Assembly (NCBI GenBank): GCA_944391275.1
Contig: CALXSZ010000005.1
Coordinates: forward strand, 1-9,559
Length of the DNA: 9,559 bases
Origin: an uncultured Syntrophomonadaceae bacterium
GTDB lineage: Bacteria > Bacillota > Syntrophomonadia > Syntrophomonadales > Syntrophomonadaceae
Direction of reading: 5' to 3'
Shown here: piece by piece, positions 1-7,520 of the stretch
How the letters are laid out: every line of letters starts with the position of its first letter
Numbering within the stretch: position 1 is the stretch's first letter
Translations under genes and position numbers: made by a program
The notes under the pieces: generated by a model
Seen by the model: only the letters and a program-made list of their open reading frames with translations
Databases searched by the model: none
What the model was told of the DNA's origin: nothing

Positions 1-360
1 CGCTTCATTCGAGCTCTCAGTGACCGTGTCTCTCCTTTCGGCGCAACGCTCGTTATTTCCATCTTAACCAGCGCCGTTTCCTGCAATCAATCGCTGGCGA
101 TCCTGCTGACCCATCAGATCTGTACGCCAATTGCCGCGTCGAAGAACCAATTCGCCATCGATTTGGAAAATACGGCGGTGGTGATTGCTCCGCTCATCCC
201 TTGGTCGATTGCCGGCGCGATCCCGTTGGAAACCATTCAAGCGCCTTCTCTTTGTCTGGCAACCGCTTTTTACTTATACCTCTTGCCGCTGTGGAATTGG
301 GGCACGTCGTGGTATCATCAAAAAAAGGCTTCTAAGAAAATTCCGGAAGCAGGCTCCTAA
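1..360 (+). CDS. NhaC-family Na+/H+ antiporter, C-terminal fragment (5' end outside window)
   Basis: Frame 1 is open from the first base to a TAA at 358-360, giving 119 residues that are the tail of a larger protein. The segment ENTAVVIAPLIPWSIAG (from about residue 56) and the preceding CNQSLAILLTHQ (about residues 32-43) match the conserved last part of NhaC-family sodium/proton antiporters, where an acidic E-N/D-T motif and an APLIPW motif lie near the final membrane helices. Hydrophobic stretches at about residues 16-40, 60-75 and 80-100 fit transmembrane helices, followed by a basic cytoplasmic tail (HQKKASKKIPEAGS). The family exchanges Na+ for H+ across the cytoplasmic membrane; some members exchange organic acids, so the substrate is not settled. 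A TTG at 163 could be read as a start, but upstream codons are homologous to the family, so the true start lies before the window. It converges on gyrA and is not part of the replication operon. Confidence 0.85.
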   Translation, partial: RFIRALSDRVSPFGATLVISILTSAVSCNQSLAILLTHQICTPIAASKNQFAIDLENTAVVIAPLIPWSIAGAIPLETIQAPSLCLATAFYLYLLPLWNWGTSWYHQKKASKKIPEAGS

Positions 361-441
361 AAAATTTTCGTCTCGATCCTTTCGATTTTTCACCGATCCC
401 CATGAAAGCAACAAAGACCCATATCCCACCGAAAACATTCA

Positions 442-470
442 ACCAGGCGGAAGTACCGCCTGGTCTTTTT
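442..470 (+). terminator. Rho-independent terminator after the antiporter gene
   Basis: A perfect 9-bp stem, ACCAGGCGG (442-450) and CCGCCTGGT (456-464), with a 5-nt AAGTA loop is followed by CTTTTTATAA. This is a textbook intrinsic terminator for the + strand gene ending at 360. Read on the - strand, for transcripts leaving gyrA (stop at 541), the same hairpin is preceded by an A-rich run but followed only by TTGAATGTTTTC, so it would be a weaker terminator in that direction. No better hairpin is visible in the 180-nt convergent gap, so it may serve both genes. Confidence 0.9.
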
Positions 471-540
471 ATAATTTTTATAAATTGAAGTTTTCATCCC
501 TTCATTTAACGGAAAATACGGAAAATACCGAAGATCCGAA

Positions 541-3009
541 TCAATCCGCGTTGGAAGGTCCTGTTTCTTCATCCTCTTTTTCTTTAAACGTCTCGACGGC
601 TGTTACATAGTCGCCCTCGTCCAATTTCATCAAAAGCACTCCGCGCGCGTAGCGTTTTTGCGTAGAAATATCCCGTACATGGAGCCGAATGATATTCCCA
701 TTACTGGTGAGAATCATTAATTCTTCGTCTTCCCGAACAACCTTGAAGCCGACTACCAACCCGTTTTTCACATTCACATCAATGGATTTCATGCCTTTCC
801 CTCCGCGATTCTGTGTTTTAAAGAGCGTCATATCGGTGCGTTTGCCATAGCCGTGCTGCGTCACCAGAACCGCTTCGCTGTCCTCATATACCTTGGATGC
901 GCCGACCACATAATCGTCCAATTCCAATTTAATTCCATGCACACCCATCGCCGCGCGTCCCATTTCACGCACCTGAGAAGCCTCAAAACAAATCCCCTGG
1001 CCGCGCGAAGTTACTAACATGACCGAATCTTGGTCGCTCGCCAAACGCACGATGCCAATTAGATCGTCTTCTTCGCGCAATGTAATGGCATTCATCCCCT
1101 GCTTACGAATATTCGAAAAATTGGAAAGTTTGATCTTTTTGATCATCCCTTTTTGCGTAACCATCATCAAGGCTTCATCCGTCCCGAAATCCTTGACGGG
1201 CATCATCGTTGTGACTTTCTCGTCCGAACGCAGGTTAATCAGATTGATTAAAGCTTGTCCCTTCGCCTGACGGGAATATTCCGGCACATGATGCGCTTTT
1301 AACGCAAATACGCGTCCCTGGTTGGTAAAGAACAATAAATGTGTTAAGAGCGTAGTTACCAAAACGTCGCTCGTATAATCCTCTGAGCGGTTTGTGACGG
1401 AACTTGTGCCTTTTCCGCCTCGGCGCTGCGCACGATACGAATCCAGCGGCTGGCGTTTGATATATCCGCGATTGGAAAGCGTAATCACCGTTTCCTTATC
1501 TTCCACAAAGTCCTCTTCGGTAAAGTCGTCTACGTTTCGGATCAATTCCGTACGCCGCTTATCGCCATATTTTTTGCTAATTTCTTCCATATCCTCGCGA
1601 ATCATTGCAATGACCCGTTCCGGATGAGATAAAATATCCAGCAAATCCGAAATTTTGGCTCGTATTTCTTCCAATTCCTTCTCAATCTTTTCCCGTTCCA
1701 AATTGGTCAGTTGTACGAGCCGCATATCCAGAATCGCATTGGCTTGAATCTCGGAAAGGCCGTACCGTTCCATTAAGGCCGAACGAGCGCTTTCCCGGTC
1801 TCGCGAGCTGCGGATCAACTGAACGATATCATCCAGATGATCCAGCGCAATCTTTAATCCTTCCAGAATATGTTCCCGGTCGCGGGCCAATTTGAGTTCA
1901 TGTTGGGTTCGACGGGTGATGATTTCCTTGCGATGTTCAATATAATGTTCCAGCAATTGCTTGAGATTGAGGATTTTAGGCCGTCCATTAACCAAGGCCA
2001 AATTGATAATCCCAAAACTTTCTTGGAGCTGCGTATTTTTATATAACCGGTTGACCAGCATATCGATATTTACGTCTTTGCGGAGTTCAATGACCATGCG
2101 GATTCCTTTGCGGTCCGATTCGTCCCGTAAATCCGAAATACCCTCAATGCGTTTCTCTTTCACCAATTCGGCAATTTTTTCCATCAGGCGCGCTTTGTTG
2201 ACCATATAAGGAATTTCCGTGAAAACCAGCGCGGTTTTGCCGCCTTTTTTCTCTTCTACATGATACCGGGCGCGGACTTTCACCGACCCACGACCTGTCT
2301 CGTAGGCTTTTTGGATATCGCCGCGCATCATGAGACCGCCCGTCGGGAAATCCGGACCCGGGATGGCCTTCATCAAATCCGCGACCGTAGCGTCCGGATT
2401 CTCCAGGAGCATTTCGATTCCCTGAACCACTTCCCGCAAATTGTGCGGAGGCATATTCGTGGCCATCCCCACGGCAATCCCGGAAGACCCGTTCACTAGA
2501 AGATTGGGAATTCGGGACGGCAGAACCGTCGGCTCCAGGCGCGTATCGTCGTAGTTGGGCATCCAATCAATCGTTTCTTTATCGATATCCTGCAGCATTT
2601 CCGCTGCAATTCTGGACATACGGGATTCCGTATAACGCATGGCTGCCGCTGAATCGCCGTCGATGGAACCGAAATTTCCATGCCCGTCTACCAATGGATA
2701 ACGCATGGAAAAATCCTGCGCCAACCGCACCATCGTTTGATAAATGGCCGAATCGCCATGTGGATGATACTTCCCCATGACTTCCCCCACGATATTGGCC
2801 GACTTTTTATGCGGCTTATCGTGCGTCATGCCCTGGTCGTACAAGGCATACATGATCCGACGATGGATTGGTTTCATGCCATCTCGGACGTCCGGGAGCG
2901 CACGCGAAACAATGACGCTCATCGAATATTCCAAGAACGATTTACGCACCTCTTTTTCTATTTGAATCGGGACGACTCGAGTGTCTTCCAATATTTTTCC
3001 TTCTTCCAC
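541..3009 (-). CDS. gyrA: DNA gyrase subunit A
   Basis: GyrA breaks and rejoins DNA in the A2B2 gyrase that introduces negative supercoils using ATP. The 822 residues are full family length. The winged-helix breakage domain includes the quinolone-region sequence GKYHPHGDSAIYQ (about 79-91) and the catalytic tyrosine Y126 in AAAMRYTE. The tower and coiled-coil domain follows (to about 490). The C-terminal DNA-wrapping propeller contains a canonical GyrA box QRRGGKG at 528-534, needed for supercoiling rather than plain decatenation, and a degenerate copy QNRGGKG at 733-739. The tail is acidic. The start is GTG at 3009, supported by GGAGGG seven bases upstream; the ATG at 3016 is out of frame. 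It follows gyrB by 12 nt, with its ribosome binding site touching the gyrB stop codon. Odd: Gln91 replaces the usual Asp/Glu at the position of E. coli Asp87; Ser87 (E. coli Ser83) is kept. Confidence 0.98.
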   Translation of the reverse strand: MEEGKILEDTRVVPIQIEKEVRKSFLEYSMSVIVSRALPDVRDGMKPIHRRIMYALYDQGMTHDKPHKKSANIVGEVMGKYHPHGDSAIYQTMVRLAQDFSMRYPLVDGHGNFGSIDGDSAAAMRYTESRMSRIAAEMLQDIDKETIDWMPNYDDTRLEPTVLPSRIPNLLVNGSSGIAVGMATNMPPHNLREVVQGIEMLLENPDATVADLMKAIPGPDFPTGGLMMRGDIQKAYETGRGSVKVRARYHVEEKKGGKTALVFTEIPYMVNKARLMEKIAELVKEKRIEGISDLRDESDRKGIRMVIELRKDVNIDMLVNRLYKNTQLQESFGIINLALVNGRPKILNLKQLLEHYIEHRKEIITRRTQHELKLARDREHILEGLKIALDHLDDIVQLIRSSRDRESARSALMERYGLSEIQANAILDMRLVQLTNLEREKIEKELEEIRAKISDLLDILSHPERVIAMIREDMEEISKKYGDKRRTELIRNVDDFTEEDFVEDKETVITLSNRGYIKRQPLDSYRAQRRGGKGTSSVTNRSEDYTSDVLVTTLLTHLLFFTNQGRVFALKAHHVPEYSRQAKGQALINLINLRSDEKVTTMMPVKDFGTDEALMMVTQKGMIKKIKLSNFSNIRKQGMNAITLREEDDLIGIVRLASDQDSVMLVTSRGQGICFEASQVREMGRAAMGVHGIKLELDDYVVGASKVYEDSEAVLVTQHGYGKRTDMTLFKTQNRGGKGMKSIDVNVKNGLVVGFKVVREDEELMILTSNGNIIRLHVRDISTQKRYARGVLLMKLDEGDYVTAVETFKEKEDEETGPSNAD

Positions 3010-3016
3010 GGTCCAT

Positions 3017-3022
3017 CCCTCC
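3017..3022 (-). promoter_or_regulatory. Ribosome binding site of gyrA (sets a GTG start)
   Basis: GGAGGG at 3022-3017 lies 7 nt before the GTG at 3009 and overlaps the last base of the gyrB TAG stop. An ATG at 3016 directly abuts this site, too close to be used, and is out of frame. This favours the GTG start and suggests coupled translation of gyrB and gyrA. Confidence 0.85.
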
Positions 3023-4926
3023 TATATGTCCAAATTTTTCACGTATTGCGCGTTCTCATGGATAAACTCCCGCCGCGCTTCGACGTTATCGCCCATGAGA
3101 TCGGAAAAAATCTCATCCGCTAAGAGCGCGTCTTCCATCGTCACCTTCAAAATCGTTCGATGCTCAATGCTCATGGTCGTATACCACAGCTGTTCCGGAT
3201 CCATTTCCCCGAGTCCTTTGTAGCGCTGGATGCTCCATTTTTGGTCCGTCTCTTTCATGAATTCCTCTAATTCCGTATCATTATAGAAATATTTGATCTC
3301 TTTGCCGCGCTTTAAGCCATAGAGGGGCGGCTGAGCGATATAGACGTATCCCTCCTCTATGAGAGGCCGCATATAGCGGAATAGGAACGTCAGCAGCAGA
3401 ATTCGAATATGCGCGCCGTCCACATCGGCGTCCGTCATGATGAACAATTTATGATAGCGGGCCTTGGTAATGTCAAAATCCTTGCCAATCCCGGTTCCCA
3501 TCGCGGTAATCATGTTGCAGATTTCATCGCTGGCCAAAACCCGATCCATACGGGCCTTTTCGACGTTCAGAATTTTTCCGCGAAGCGGCAAGATCGCCTG
3601 ATAGGTTCGGTCGCGTCCCTGCTTGGCCGAACCGCCGGCTGAATCCCCTTCCACCAGGAATAATTCGGACAGCGCCGGATCTTTGGAACTGCAATCCGCC
3701 AACTTACCTGGCAGCGACGTCGTTTCCAATACGCTTTTACGCCGGGTTAATTCTCTCGCCTTTCGGGCTGCTTCCCGCGCTCGGCGCGCCGAGATCGATT
3801 TATCCAAAATCTTTTTGGCTTCCGCGGGATTTTCATTGAGATAATCGTCCATTTTTTCATAAACGAGCGACTCAACAATCCCCCGCACGTACGTATTGCC
3901 CAGTTTCGTCTTGGTCTGGCCTTCAAACTGCGGCTCCGGCACCAGGACCGAGATCACCGCCGCCATGCCTTCACGAACGTCCTCGCCCGAAAGTTTGGGC
4001 TCGTTGTCCTTAATAATCCCAAATTTTTTGGCATAGTCGTTGATGATGCGGGTCATAGCGTTCTTAAATCCCACTTCATGAAACCCACCTTCATGGGTAT
4101 GAATATTATTTGCAAAGGAATAAATACTTTCCGCATAGCCCTGATTGTATTGGATCGCCACTTCTACGACCACGCCGTCCTTTTTCCCTTCGATCTGGAT
4201 CGGTTTTTCGTTGAGCAGATCTTTGCTGCGGTTTATAAACGATACAAAATCTTGAATACCGGAAGAAACAAAAGTCAAGGTTTCGGGTTCCTCATCTCGT
4301 TCATCCAAAAATGTAATGGTTAGGCCTTTGTTCAAGTACGATAATTCCCGAAGCCGTTGAACAAGAATCGTTTTGTCGTAGACGGTTTCCTCAAAAATCT
4401 CCGGATCGGCCCAAAAAGTAATCTGCGTGCCTTGTCCGGACGATTTTTTTCCTTGGGCAATGTCCGTGACCGGCCGACCCTTCTCATAACTTTGGGTAAA
4501 CACATAGCCGTCCCGTTCGATGACGATATCCATTCGCCGAGAAAGCGCGCTGACGACCGACAAACCGACGCCATGCAGCCCTCCCGAAATGGAATACCCA
4601 CCGCCGCCAAATTTTCCGCCGGAATGCAGCTTGGTCATGATGACTTCCAGCGCTGGGCGGTGGAGGGTGGGATGTTCATCCACCGGAATCCCTCGGCCGT
4701 TGTCCCGGACGGTGACGCTGTTATCGGGATGAACCGTCACCTGAATGGTATCGCAGAAGCCCGCGACGGCTTCGTCGATGCTGTTGTCCACAATTTCAAA
4801 GACCAAATGATGAAGACCGCGAGGGCCGGTCGAACCGATGTACATCCCGGGTCGTTTGCGTACCGCCTCCAATCCTTCTAATACCTGAATATTTGAAGCA
4901 TCATAATGATTTTTCTGATTACTCAT
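3022..4926 (-). CDS. gyrB: DNA gyrase subunit B
   Basis: GyrB is the ATPase subunit of gyrase and pairs with the GyrA encoded next. The protein has 634 residues, the short form lacking the insertion of E. coli-type GyrB. The GHKL ATPase domain shows E44 and N48 (FEIVDNSIDEA), D75 in RDNGRGIP, and the glycine-rich lid GGKFGGGGYSISGGLHGVG (103-121). The transducer holds QTKTKLGN (337-344), whose K339 corresponds to the ATP-contacting lysine. The TOPRIM domain has E426 in LVEGDSAGGSAKQGRDR and the metal-binding aspartates D499, D501 and D503 in MTDADVDGAHI. The tail domain includes YKGLGEM (569-575). The ATG at 4926 was chosen over an in-frame ATG at 4998 because the family begins near here, GGGAGG stands 6 nt upstream, and the earlier start would lie deep inside remB. 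The first 8 nt overlap the end of remB. Confidence 0.98.
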   Translation of the reverse strand: MSNQKNHYDASNIQVLEGLEAVRKRPGMYIGSTGPRGLHHLVFEIVDNSIDEAVAGFCDTIQVTVHPDNSVTVRDNGRGIPVDEHPTLHRPALEVIMTKLHSGGKFGGGGYSISGGLHGVGLSVVSALSRRMDIVIERDGYVFTQSYEKGRPVTDIAQGKKSSGQGTQITFWADPEIFEETVYDKTILVQRLRELSYLNKGLTITFLDERDEEPETLTFVSSGIQDFVSFINRSKDLLNEKPIQIEGKKDGVVVEVAIQYNQGYAESIYSFANNIHTHEGGFHEVGFKNAMTRIINDYAKKFGIIKDNEPKLSGEDVREGMAAVISVLVPEPQFEGQTKTKLGNTYVRGIVESLVYEKMDDYLNENPAEAKKILDKSISARRAREAARKARELTRRKSVLETTSLPGKLADCSSKDPALSELFLVEGDSAGGSAKQGRDRTYQAILPLRGKILNVEKARMDRVLASDEICNMITAMGTGIGKDFDITKARYHKLFIMTDADVDGAHIRILLLTFLFRYMRPLIEEGYVYIAQPPLYGLKRGKEIKYFYNDTELEEFMKETDQKWSIQRYKGLGEMDPEQLWYTTMSIEHRTILKVTMEDALLADEIFSDLMGDNVEARREFIHENAQYVKNLDI

Positions 4927-5197
4927 TTTTTTCCTCCCAGAATTTTTCCATTGCACGTTTCGATAAGGTAACCGAAGATATTGGAGATTGATATACATTT
5001 CGCGCGCCGATAATCAGCGACTTCGCTCCAGATTCCTGTCCAATTTTATAGAAACGTTTTTCCGCTTCGGCTTTTTCAATGAAATCGGCCGTTTCAGGCG
5101 GAATGGCGTTTTCGATATTGATAATTCCGATAATCTCGCGTAGAGGAAGAACGTGATTTTCTCCGATATGCAAATATTGGATAGATTTTTTCATCAT
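4919..5197 (-). CDS. remB: RemB (YaaB)-type extracellular matrix regulator, DUF370 family
   Basis: This 92-residue protein matches RemB, encoded between recF and gyrB in Bacillus subtilis. The visible family features are the N-terminal YLHIGENHVLPLREIIGI (about residues 8-25) and the C-terminal ARNVYQSPISSVTLSKRA (about 66-83). RemA and RemB proteins are small DNA-binding regulators; in B. subtilis they promote expression of biofilm matrix genes. It is somewhat longer than the roughly 80-residue B. subtilis protein, with an extended middle segment and a short acidic tail. No signal peptide or membrane segment is seen. The start at 5197 has AAGGAG 7 nt upstream and shares an ATGA overlap with the recF stop; a second ATG follows immediately. 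The 3' end overlaps gyrB by 8 nt. Family assignment is strong; a matrix role in this organism is inferred. Confidence 0.88.
   Translation of the reverse strand: MMKKSIQYLHIGENHVLPLREIIGIINIENAIPPETADFIEKAEAEKRFYKIGQESGAKSLIIGARNVYQSPISSVTLSKRAMEKFWEEKNE
4933..4938 (-). promoter_or_regulatory. Ribosome binding site of gyrB (decides the 4926 start)
   Basis: GGGAGG at 4938-4933 followed by six adenines leads into the ATG at 4926. It lies within the last codons of remB. It rules against the longer reading from 4998, which would add 24 residues without family similarity. Confidence 0.85.
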
Positions 5198-6291
5198 TCA
5201 ATCGCTCCTTGCTTTAAACGAGTCATTTGAACATTTTCGGTTCCCTGGATTCCATCCAGCGCCACCGCCGTCAGAAAACTCTGAAAATCCGCCTGCTGCA
5301 GCCAGTCGAACAATTGTTGCTTTTTCTTCAGGTCCAATTCCGCTAAGACTTCATCCAATAAAAAAACGGGGGATTCGCCTTGTATTTTTCGATAAACCTG
5401 CACTTCCGCCATTTTTAAGGCCACAGCAATACTGCGCTGCTGGCCTTGGGAAGCAAAGTTCCGCGCCAGCCGCTGATTCAAGTAAATATTCACGTCGTCT
5501 AAATGGGGACCCGCCAAGGTTTTCAGACGCTGATCCTCTTTTTCTTGTAAAAGTTGAAGCTGTTTTTCTAGACCTTCGGATAGGTCTTCTTTCCGAATTG
5601 CGCCGTCGTGACTTGGAAAGGACAAAGCGTAGCGCAGATGGACCGGGGAATTTTCCGGGTCAATGGCCTCAAAAATCTCTTGTACGCATTGATCCAGAAA
5701 AGCCGTCAGACGAATCCGTTCCCAGAGTATTGGGGACGCTGCTTGAATCAACAACGTATTTACCGCTTGAAATCCGGGACTGTTTCTTTGGGCGTTCCGG
5801 AGCAGTTGGTTTCTTCGTTTCAGCAACGTCAGATACTCGGAAAGGGTCTTTTCGTACGATGGACTGAGTTGACAAAGAATGAAGTCTAGAAATTGTCGAC
5901 GTCGGCTCGGATTTCCTTTGATCAAATAGAGATCGTCCGGCGTGAACAGGACGACTTTCAAACGCTGCCCGTCCTTATAAGTGGTTTTCTTTTCGTTCCG
6001 GAAAAAATCCTTCCGTTTTTTTTCTTGATCATAACGGACCGTTAGCTTATAGGGTTCGTCATGTTGAACACATCGAGCTTCCAGCATGAAACTCGAGCAA
6101 TGCTCCTGTAAGAAGTCGCCGTCTTTTCCGGGTCGAAATGAAATCGGTCGAGAGAGAAGATAAATGGCTTCCAGTAAGCTGGTTTTCCCCTGAGCGTTGT
6201 TTCCCAAAAAGACGTTCAACGTTGGGTGCGCTTCGTAATAAATAGACGTCAAATTTCTGAAGTTCTGTATTCTTATTCGTTCAATCTTCAA
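5194..6291 (-). CDS. recF: DNA replication and repair protein RecF
   Basis: RecF is an SMC-like ATPase that, with RecO and RecR, helps load RecA at single-strand gaps and stalled forks. The 365-residue length is normal. Walker A is GNNAQGKT (30-37). The LFTPDDLYLIKGNPSRRRQFLD segment (115-136) is a RecF hallmark. The ABC signature is SQGQQRS (281-287), and Walker B is VFLLDEVLAELD (309-320). The start is TTG at 6291, with AGGAGG ending 6 nt upstream; the first residues KIERIRIQNFRN fit the family N terminus. It follows dnaN by only 21 nt and its stop overlaps the remB start (ATGA). Odd: the normally conserved GPHRDD motif reads GPHLDD at 261-266, so an arginine is replaced by Leu264. The other ATPase motifs look intact, so the protein is probably functional. 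Confidence 0.97.
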   Translation of the reverse strand: MKIERIRIQNFRNLTSIYYEAHPTLNVFLGNNAQGKTSLLEAIYLLSRPISFRPGKDGDFLQEHCSSFMLEARCVQHDEPYKLTVRYDQEKKRKDFFRNEKKTTYKDGQRLKVVLFTPDDLYLIKGNPSRRRQFLDFILCQLSPSYEKTLSEYLTLLKRRNQLLRNAQRNSPGFQAVNTLLIQAASPILWERIRLTAFLDQCVQEIFEAIDPENSPVHLRYALSFPSHDGAIRKEDLSEGLEKQLQLLQEKEDQRLKTLAGPHLDDVNIYLNQRLARNFASQGQQRSIAVALKMAEVQVYRKIQGESPVFLLDEVLAELDLKKKQQLFDWLQQADFQSFLTAVALDGIQGTENVQMTRLKQGAIE

Positions 6292-6297
6292 CCCAAC

Positions 6298-6303
6298 CCT
6301 CCT
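6298..6303 (-). promoter_or_regulatory. Ribosome binding site of recF (sets a TTG start)
   Basis: AGGAGG at 6303-6298, within the short dnaN-recF gap, lies 6 nt before the TTG at 6291. Another TTG at 6296 is too close to the site. No in-frame ATG close by would retain the conserved RecF N terminus. Confidence 0.8.
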
Positions 6304-6312
6304 GCTTCCGGG

Positions 6313-7461
6313 TTAAGCGCTGCGTAAAGGAACCAAGACATAGACGTAATTGTCCTTTTCGGGGTTGCTGATCGCAGCGGCGCTTAAAGGCCCGGACATT
6401 TGAATGCGAATCTGTTCGGTTTCCTGGGCCAATAGTTTCGCAATGTCGAGAAAATAGTTGGTATTAAATAGGATCTTAAAATGACTGTCTCCCGTAATTT
6501 CCACGTTATCGAGGAATTCCTTAATTTCCCCCATACTTTCTGAAACGGTATCGATTGTGAGACTGTTTTCTTCAATGTACATTTGGATGTTCGGGATCTT
6601 GAATTTCTCATCCGGAGGCATGATCCGGGAGCGTTCCAACGACGTCGTCAGAATAGGCGCGTCAATGGTGAACTCCGTTGTGAACGAACTGGGGATGACC
6701 ATTTCGTAGTTGGGATATTGTCCTTCAATCACGCGGGAGAACAGGATAAATTGATCATAATAGAATAGGATATTGTTTTGGTTCATCGCAATGTGAACGT
6801 CTTCATCGCTGTCATCCATAACGCGCAGCAGCTCGTTGACGGTTCGAGCTGGGAGGATGAATTGGAGATCTTCTTTCTGGGGCGGTTGCTCCATTTCGCA
6901 GGTAAAGCAGGCCATCCGATGGGTATCGGAAGCTACGATATTCAGAGTTTTCTGATCTTTAACATGGAAGAGTACGCCGGTAAAGATCTGTCGGAAATGT
7001 TGTCCGGCCGCTGCGAAAACGGTTTTTCGGAGCGCTTCGCGCAGTTGGAATTTCGGTAGCGTTATGATTTCTTCCATATGATGAATGGGGGGATCTGGAT
7101 AGCCTTCTTCGGAATAAAGATTGATATAACTGAAGGATTTTCCATAGGAGACTTTTAGTTTGTTTCGAGTTGCGTCAAATTCTGCTGTGATCGGAATGTC
7201 TGGCAGTAGCTTAATAAAATCAGAAAATAACGTGGCGTTAACGAGAACCTTGCCTTCCTCCTCCACTTCAACTTGCTGATTGGAAGTAATCATGCCAATT
7301 TCCAAGTCCGTAGCGGTGATGGTGATTCCTTTTTCTTTGGAAGCTTCGATCAGAATACCGGATAAAGCAGAAAGATTATTTTTATTGGATGTATGGGAAG
7401 CCGCTCGGTTTACGAGGGTTGTCATGGCGGAAAGTTCTTTTTTTTCAATATGGAATTTCAT
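6313..7461 (-). CDS. dnaN: DNA polymerase III subunit beta (sliding clamp)
   Basis: DnaN forms the ring-shaped homodimer that tethers the replicative polymerase to DNA and recruits repair partners through its hydrophobic pocket. The 382 residues divide into three similar domains of about 120-130 residues each. Family features include the N-terminal MKFHIEKKELSAMTTLVNRA, LVNATLFSDFIKLLPD (about 73-88), the conserved ASDTHRMA segment in the second domain, FSRVIEGQYPNYEMVIP between domains two and three, and the C-terminal VYVLVPLRSA, equivalent to the usual P-x-R end. The ATG at 7461 has AAGGGAGGG six bases upstream. It follows dnaA after a 177-nt spacer containing the origin element, so it may be co-transcribed with dnaA; I did not find a convincing separate promoter. 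recF follows 21 nt downstream with no yaaA in between. Confidence 0.97.
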   Translation of the reverse strand: MKFHIEKKELSAMTTLVNRAASHTSNKNNLSALSGILIEASKEKGITITATDLEIGMITSNQQVEVEEEGKVLVNATLFSDFIKLLPDIPITAEFDATRNKLKVSYGKSFSYINLYSEEGYPDPPIHHMEEIITLPKFQLREALRKTVFAAAGQHFRQIFTGVLFHVKDQKTLNIVASDTHRMACFTCEMEQPPQKEDLQFILPARTVNELLRVMDDSDEDVHIAMNQNNILFYYDQFILFSRVIEGQYPNYEMVIPSSFTTEFTIDAPILTTSLERSRIMPPDEKFKIPNIQMYIEENSLTIDTVSESMGEIKEFLDNVEITGDSHFKILFNTNYFLDIAKLLAQETEQIRIQMSGPLSAAAISNPEKDNYVYVLVPLRSA

Positions 7462-7499
7462 GCAGTTCCCTCCCTTGTTTCTTTTTCTTTATAGAAATT

Positions 7500-7520
7500 T
7501 AGTAGTAATAGTAGTAGTAG
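7500..7520 (+). repeat. DnaA-trio array of oriC (seven TAG/TAA trinucleotides)
   Basis: Seven consecutive trinucleotides read TAG on the + strand except the third (7506-7508), which is TAA. Read from the adjacent DnaA-box outward they are 3'-GAT or 3'-AAT, the form of the DnaA-trio described for the B. subtilis origin. There the trios guide DnaA assembly onto one strand to open the duplex. The array abuts the box at 7521 and is followed on its other side by AT-rich sequence (about 7475-7499). Location between dnaA and dnaN matches the B. subtilis unwinding region. The array is seen directly; its function is inferred from that system. Confidence 0.85.

Noticed and set aside
510..527. Short tandem duplication of CGGAAAATA after gyrA
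   Set aside because: Two copies of 9 nt with no neighbouring motif; too short to interpret.
185..610. A 141-codon + strand frame overlapping the antiporter end, the terminator and the end of gyrA
   Set aside because: It overlaps the conserved antiporter reading frame, runs through a terminator hairpin, and has no recognisable domains.
3007..3016. ATG at 3016 as the start for gyrA
   Set aside because: It is out of frame with GyrA and abuts the ribosome binding site; GTG at 3009 fits spacing and family N terminus.
4357..4881. A 174-codon open frame on the + strand opposite gyrB
   Set aside because: It lies wholly antisense to the strongly conserved GyrB ATPase and transducer region; it reflects codon composition of gyrB and has no family resemblance.
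4927..4998. A 24-residue N-terminal extension of gyrB from an in-frame ATG at 4998
   Set aside because: The extension lies inside remB and lacks GyrB similarity, while the ATG at 4926 has a good ribosome binding site.
7500..7520. The TAG repeat read as a simple microsatellite
   Set aside because: Its exact junction with DnaA-box-like sites, its polarity and its place between dnaA and dnaN fit a DnaA-trio better than a random microsatellite.
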